From Aeribacillus composti (lineage in GTDB: Bacteria > Bacillota > Bacilli > Bacillales > Aeribacillaceae), in assembly GCF_007827555.1 (NCBI RefSeq), contig NZ_VISS01000038.1, positions 1 to 37,567 on the forward strand: a stretch of DNA of 37,567 nt. Direction: 5' to 3'. The translations under genes were made by a program, and so were the position numbers. The notes beneath the pieces are model-generated. The model was not told where the DNA came from and ran no database searches. It was given only the letters and a program-made list of their open reading frames with translations. Position 1 is the first letter of the stretch; each line of letters starts with the position of its first letter. This document shows positions 33,678 through 37,567 of this stretch, piece by piece.

Positions 33678-33706
33678 AAAATTCATTTCAAAACGCATTA
33701 CAAAAA

Positions 33707-33757
33707 GCCATTTCAAACTTACATTTATCAAAGTTTGAAATGGCCCTCATTTTTTAA
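33707..33757. terminator. Bidirectional terminator between CHY gene and chemoreceptor
   Basis: GCCATTTCAAACTT (33707-33720) pairs perfectly with AAGTTTGAAATGGC (33731-33744). T-runs lie on both sides (CCTCATTTTTT on plus, TTTTTG on minus). Confidence 0.88.
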
Positions 33758-33792
33758 AATAGACGTGTGTTACATACAATCTCAAAAACTAA

Positions 33793-35496
33793 CTAAATTT
33801 TAAACTGCTGTATTAATCGATCAAAATCCATTGCTTCTTTATCCAAATGTTTTGCTGAATTTGCTACTTCCTTCATAGAAGAATTAGACTGTTCAGCAGT
33901 AGCTGTCACCTCTTCTATTCCAGCTGCAGATTCTTCTGATACAGATGCAATACTTTCAATGGATTCTCCCATTTTTTTCGTATTGTCAAGAACACTGTTA
34001 ATCGATTCTGACATACCGCGAATTTTATGCGAGACTTTTTTAATGGTCTCTTTTAGTTCATTAAAGATATCACCTGTTTTGGAAATAGTTTCCGTACCTT
34101 CTGCTACGTTTCTATAGCCATCCTCCAATGAAATAACAACATTTTTAGATTCAGTTTGAATGCCTTGAATGATAGAAGTAATTTCCGAAACAGAGGAAGC
34201 TACCTGTTCTGCAAGCTTGCGCACTTCATCAGCGACAACTGCAAAACCCTTTCCATGTTCTCCTGCTCTCGCAGCCTCAATCGCAGCATTCAACGCTAAA
34301 AGGTTGGTTTGATCGGCAATTTCTTGGATGACGTTAATTAAATTGGCAATATCGTTTGTTTTTGTATCTAACCCTTTTACCATTGCGAGTGAACCTTGAA
34401 TTTTCGCATCAATTGATTCCATTTTTTCGATTGATTTTATCATTGCCTGACTGCCATCCTCCGTCAGAGTAAGCATGGAGTCTGAAAATGTCTGCACTTC
34501 TTGTTGATTTTTTAACACATTTGTTACGATCGATTCAAATTCATTCATCTGTTCTAATAGCTCTGATGCAGAGTTCGCTTGTTCTTCAGCACCGCTTGAT
34601 AATTCCTGCATGGTAGAAGCAATCTGTTGGCTGCCTTGCTGAACCTCTTCGGAATATTGTGACAGCGTTCTGCTTTGTTTGCTTAAATTGCCTGAAACAT
34701 TTGTCATATGTCCAATAATCTGATGCAAGTTTCCTTTCATTTTATTCATAGCATTGATTAATTGGCCGATTTCGTCTTTACCGTCATAAATGACTGCATG
34801 ACCTTGCAGGTTCCCGTCTGCGATTTGATTCGCCATTTTTACTGCTACAAGTAAATTTTTCCTTATAGTCCGCGTAATAAGAAAAACCACTGTTACCCCG
34901 AGAACGATTGATAAAAGGACAGATAAAACCAATATGAGTAGGCTGTGCTGCATAACATTTAATGTTTGATTGACAGCTACAATGCGTTCTTCCTCTACGG
35001 CCTTTGTCAATTGATCTAGCTGAGCAACTGTTTCTGTACGCAATTCAGCGATTTGTTCTCTTAACTTGCCGATTTCTTCCTTGTTTCCACCCTTCAAAGC
35101 CGGAACTAGCTGGTTTAAAAACAGATCATTAATCATTTCCTTGTTTGTTTCAATATTTGCTAATAAATCCCGTTGATTTTTAGTCTCCAGTTGAGACTCT
35201 ATTCCCTTCTTTTTGTCTTCATACTCCTGCATACGATCATTAAACTCTTGCAAGTTTTTTTCATCCATTGTATTTATATAATCGGCCACTCGTATGTCAG
35301 CAGCTCTGAAAAGCGAAGCCATTTCTGTTATATGTACAGCCTTTTCTCCTCTACGGTCAATTTGTTCAATGTTGTTTTTTATTTGAAAAAATTGGTTTCC
35401 TATAATAATAGACGCTATAATAAATAATCCCACTGTTACGATCAAACCAATTGAATATTTCCAGCCAATATTTAAATTTTTATACATCCGTATCAT
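33793..35496 (-). CDS. Methyl-accepting chemotaxis protein
   Basis: The 567-residue transmembrane chemoreceptor has TM1 at ~13-33 and an extracellular four-helix-bundle sensor (~34-185) without Cache features. TM2 lies at ~188-210. A HAMP domain (~212-265) precedes the signalling coiled coil, whose hairpin tip is [20 protein letters not shown] (~395-415). The tip is followed by [18 protein letters not shown]. It passes ligand binding to CheA/CheW and so to the flagellar motor. ATG at 35496 with GAGGGGGATT upstream. A SigD-like -10 lies upstream. No C-terminal CheR-docking pentapeptide is present (ends LIQQFKI). The ligand is unknown. Confidence 0.93.
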   Translation of the reverse strand: MIRMYKNLNIGWKYSIGLIVTVGLFIIASIIIGNQFFQIKNNIEQIDRRGEKAVHITEMASLFRAADIRVADYINTMDEKNLQEFNDRMQEYEDKKKGIESQLETKNQRDLLANIETNKEMINDLFLNQLVPALKGGNKEEIGKLREQIAELRTETVAQLDQLTKAVEEERIVAVNQTLNVMQHSLLILVLSVLLSIVLGVTVVFLITRTIRKNLLVAVKMANQIADGNLQGHAVIYDGKDEIGQLINAMNKMKGNLHQIIGHMTNVSGNLSKQSRTLSQYSEEVQQGSQQIASTMQELSSGAEEQANSASELLEQMNEFESIVTNVLKNQQEVQTFSDSMLTLTEDGSQAMIKSIEKMESIDAKIQGSLAMVKGLDTKTNDIANLINVIQEIADQTNLLALNAAIEAARAGEHGKGFAVVADEVRKLAEQVASSVSEITSIIQGIQTESKNVVISLEDGYRNVAEGTETISKTGDIFNELKETIKKVSHKIRGMSESINSVLDNTKKMGESIESIASVSEESAAGIEEVTATAEQSNSSMKEVANSAKHLDKEAMDFDRLIQQFKI

Positions 35497-36188
35497 AATA
35501 ATCCCCCTCGTACCTTCTTATGTAACTTTTTTTCTTTTTCTAGTTGGAGGTTACACATCGGCAAAGAACGTATGGAATCACTAAAATGAAAGCGGCAAAG
35601 CAGGAAGCTATTTGAATATAGCTGTTGCAAAAGAGCCGGAAAATACTAAAAAGAAAGCAGGTAAGCCAGAAAGCACTTAAGCTGCCGCATAACCAAAAAT
35701 CTTTCTATTTTTAGCACCGACTAAAATATAAAAACAACCATTTCGGGAAAAATGCAATATAAAATCTTTCCGAATGGCATCACGAATAAGAAGCAAGCCG
35801 AATGCTAACCAAATAGATAAAATATTTTTCCTTTAGAAGCTTATATTCATTATCGTCTCACCGCTTTTTCAAGCCATTGGAAACTCCCCCTAAACCAGCC
35901 TCTGATTCATGCAATGCTAATTTCTCTTGCATTATGACAAAAGCACTAGTATATGTTTCATTTTAAACCTTTACAAAAATATTTTCATTAAAAAGAATCA
36001 CACATTTGTACAAATGATTTATGAGAAAGAGTAAGCACTGACCCTTCCTTTGAAGACGGAAACCATCATTGAGACAAGCTAGTATAAAACAAAAATTAAG
36101 AAAGCAGGCACTGTTCTTCTCCAGCTTTTCCGTTATATTCGTGTTGCCTGCTTATGAAATGATTAACGCTTAAATTAGCCTTAGCGGT
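35497..36188. other. Gene-free region left of the CRISPR-like array
   Basis: No intact frame. A short lysine-rich decayed frame lies on plus near 35620-35690 (VAKEPENTKKKAGKPEST then stop). A 9-bp stem AAGCAGGCA/TGCCTGCTT with a 34-nt loop lies at 36102-36153, use unknown. No cas gene fragment was recognised. Confidence 0.35.
35555..35562 (-). promoter_or_regulatory. SigD-like -10 element of the chemoreceptor gene
   Basis: GCCGATGT on the minus strand matches the motility sigma factor -10 GCCGATAT at 7 of 8 positions, about 60 bp before the ATG. A TAAA -35 at the right spacing is not clear, so this is tentative. Confidence 0.3.
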
Positions 36189-36398
36189 TTGATATCCCAC
36201 TTAGTTTTGATACAACCATTTCCAGCCTGTCCGAATACGTTCAAGTTCCCCTTATTTATATCCAACTTAGTGATAAAACAAATCTACTTTTTATTTCGGT
36301 TCTAGCGGAAAAAACTTTATATCCCACTTAGTTCAGATAAAACTGATCAGAAGTAGATGAACAAATCACTCTTGATCAATTTATATCCCACCCAGTTC
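36189..36398 (-). CRISPR. Short degenerate CRISPR-like array (4 repeats, 3 spacers), no cas genes
   Basis: Repeats lie at 36189-36216, 36255-36279, 36316-36343 and 36380-36398, with unrelated spacers of 38, 36 and 36 bp. The best copy (36316-36343, 28 bp) reads on minus GTTTTATCTGAACTAAG followed by TGGGATATAAA. Copy 1 has about 4 differences, copy 2 a 3-bp deletion plus one change, and copy 4 keeps only the TGGGATATAAA half and some bases beyond. The pattern closely resembles type I-B repeats such as that of Clostridioides difficile (GTTTTATATTAACTATATGG then AATGTAAAT), which also suggests the minus orientation. Repeat decay and lack of cas genes point to an inactive or orphan remnant. Confidence 0.65.
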
Positions 36399-36920
36399 GT
36401 AAATGTTAAATATTTCTATTTATTTATAGAATAGAAGCCATGAGAGTCTTCTCAAATCTAATCTAATCTAATTTTAAGGAGGTTTTTTGCGACGAAAACA
36501 GCCCTGCAAGGAATGGAAACTAAAGATTTCTGAATACAAAGAGCAAGTGAACTAAGCCAGAAAAATATTTTGAAGCCAACAATCCTTTCACCAATTCAAG
36601 TACTCGTTAAAAAATTTGATCAACAAAATATAAAATGAATGTATCCTTTACATCTAAATAATCATCCACATCATCGTTATCGTTTGATCATTTTTTTCTT
36701 TTTTAAAACAACAGCATCAAGTATACCAAATAAAACAAATTGTTTAAGTATTAGAACGAATACTATTCAAACATAAACTCCCTTCACACAACCGAAATTT
36801 TTCCACCTTTCTTACACACTCTTGCAAAAAAAATAAAAAATTATTCAATTTTGCATCAATTATGCAAGGATAAATAAATTTATTTTTTTAAATTTTTTAT
36901 ATCTAATAAATTATCCAAAT
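36399..36920. other. AT-rich region right of the array (possible old leader) and permease upstream region
   Basis: No gene. It contains a 5-bp tandem repeat AATCT x3 (36456-36472) and an isolated AAGGAGG near 36476 without a usable ORF. If the array is read leftward, this would be the leader side. The part after 36840 belongs to the permease control region. Confidence 0.35.
36851..36867. promoter_or_regulatory. Inverted repeat, possible activator site for the sigma-54 promoter
   Basis: TTGCAT-CAATT-ATGCAA is a perfect 6-5-6 inverted repeat centred about 70 bp upstream of the -24 element. That is a suitable place for an enhancer-binding protein of the RocR/BkdR type. The binding protein is not in the window. 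Confidence 0.4.
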
Positions 36921-36927
36921 ATTACTC

Positions 36928-36941
36928 GGCATAATTCTTGC
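36928..36941 (+). promoter_or_regulatory. Sigma-54 (SigL) type promoter of the truncated permease
   Basis: GGCAT (GG at 36928-36929) and TTGCA (GC at 36940-36941) are separated so that GG-N10-GC spacing is exact. The -12 box TTGCA is a full match to the consensus; the -24 box CGGCATA matches TGGCACG in 4 of 7 bases. The start would fall near 36952, 28 bp before the ATG. SigL drives amino acid catabolic and uptake genes in Bacillus, which fits the product. Confidence 0.5.
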
Positions 36942-36979
36942 AATATATAGGTTAAGAATATATGAAAGGTGGAGCGATA

Positions 36980-37480
36980 ATGGAGAATGTCAATTTAAGG
37001 CGATCATTGACTGTGTTTCCCTTAGTGTTATTTGGTTTAGCTTACATGGCACCAACCACAGTTTTTTCTACTTATGGGGTAGTTGCACAAATTACAAATG
37101 GGATGGTACCTGCAGCTTACATTGTCGCCTTAATAGGAATGTTATTTACTGCTTATAGCTATGGGCAAATGGTGAAAGCCTTTCCTGTTTCCGGCTCATC
37201 CTATACCTATACTCAAAAGGGAATTAATTCCCATTTGGGATTTATTGTTGGATGGGTTATTTTACTTGACTATTTATTTCTGCCAATGATTAACGGCTTA
37301 TTGTTAGGTATTTATTTAAATGCCTATTTCCCTGAAGTCCCTTTTTCCGTCTGGCTGATTCTTTTTGTCCTTCTAATTACAATCGTCAATATCATTGGTG
37401 TAAAAGTGGCAACAAAGGTTAATTTGCTTCTTATTATCTGCCAATTCTTACTTATTGTAGTATTTATTTTTCTAGTGTAA
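36980..37480 (+). pseudogene. Truncated APC-superfamily amino acid permease (N-terminal third)
   Basis: 166 residues from the ATG at 36980 (RBS GGTGGAG; the in-frame ATG at 36962 precedes it). The sequence is that of an APC transporter N-terminus: LFGLAYMAPTTVFSTYGVVA (TM1 with the unwound substrate site), SYGQMVKAFPVSGSSYTYTQ and GWVILLDYLFLP. It covers about five membrane segments. It stops at TAA in the middle of a hydrophobic segment (LIVVFIFLV), whereas full proteins have about 440-480 residues and 12 segments. The remaining window sequence does not continue the reading frame as a permease. It is either a deletion or rearrangement product or a frameshift just before 37480. Confidence 0.75.
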
Positions 37481-37484
37481 ATTA

Positions 37485-37567
37485 TCATTTTATCTCCGCA
37501 TAAAAAGCCTTCTTTTTTGCAAATTCCTTCGGGATGTTCTTCTCCCCTTTTCTGAAAGAGTGTGCTA
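37485..37567 (-). CDS. Possible 3' end of a gene entering from the right edge
   Basis: A minus-strand frame runs from the window edge to TGA at 37485-37487 and reads AHSFRKGEKNIPKEFAKKKA then FYAEIK. It looks codon-like but is only 26 codons long, so no family can be named. If real, a convergent gene or inserted element begins right where the permease breaks off, which could explain the truncation. Confidence 0.25.
   Translation of the reverse strand, partial: AHSFRKGEKNIPKEFAKKKAFYAEIK

Noticed and set aside
36102-36153. 9-bp stem with a 34-nt loop near the CRISPR-like array, considered as a fifth repeat or terminator
   Set aside because: It shares no sequence with the repeats, is off the 61-66 bp period, has no T-run and no gene to terminate.

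Overview
The window looks like the chromosome of a low-GC Bacillaceae species (Bacillus sensu lato). The reasons are A-rich genes with strong AAGGAGG-type ribosome binding sites, frequent TTG starts, a shikimate kinase very close to what I remember of B. subtilis AroK, a KhtT/KhtU potassium antiporter pair, CcpA-type cre sites, and a mannitol operon in the order mtlA-mtlR-mtlF-mtlD. There are no rRNA or tRNA genes. All calls come from reading the sequence; no database search was run.

Layout. 1-1428: the 5' part of an IS1182-type insertion sequence, cut by the window edge. 1435-4103 (minus): a PAS/HD-GYP c-di-GMP phosphodiesterase, shikimate kinase aroK and a LacI-family regulator. 4695-12523 (minus): a catabolic cluster, transcribed as aldehyde dehydrogenase, zinc alcohol dehydrogenase, TPP-dependent 2-oxoacid enzyme and cupin, then a TRAP carboxylate transporter (dctP, dctQ, dctM). 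Its promoter region (12570-12706) has a consensus sigma-A promoter, a consensus cre and three copies of a 14-bp palindrome that probably bind the LacI protein. The substrate is unknown. 12703-16108 (minus): an unassigned polytopic membrane protein and a GGDEF-EAL protein. 16245-21537 (plus): the complete mannitol PTS operon. 21573-24620 (minus): an IS1182 remnant, a GGCT-fold protein, a triplicated intergenic repeat, a split ThrE-type exporter and a TetR regulator. The TetR gene diverges from a DHA2 multidrug exporter. 26549-29986: a thiolase, a kilobase of decayed sequence that includes a LysR pseudogene, and an M20 amidohydrolase. 30334-32691 (minus): khtU, khtT and a small tyrosine recombinase with altered catalytic residues. 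33348-35496: a CHY zinc-finger protein and a chemoreceptor, convergent on a shared terminator. 35497-37567: gene-poor, with a short degenerate CRISPR-like array and a sigma-54-type promoter in front of a truncated amino acid permease.

How the genes work together. The TRAP binding protein keeps the carboxylate-binding arginine, so an organic acid is the likely import. A plausible route is hydroxy-acid oxidation (alcohol dehydrogenase), 2-oxoacid decarboxylation or carboligation (TPP enzyme) and aldehyde oxidation (aldehyde dehydrogenase), under LacI induction and CcpA repression. The mannitol operon is a separate CcpA/PTS-controlled sugar module. Two c-di-GMP enzymes and one chemoreceptor suggest motility or biofilm control. 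The right third is an erosion zone, with pseudogenes, IS ends, a truncated permease and an orphan CRISPR remnant.
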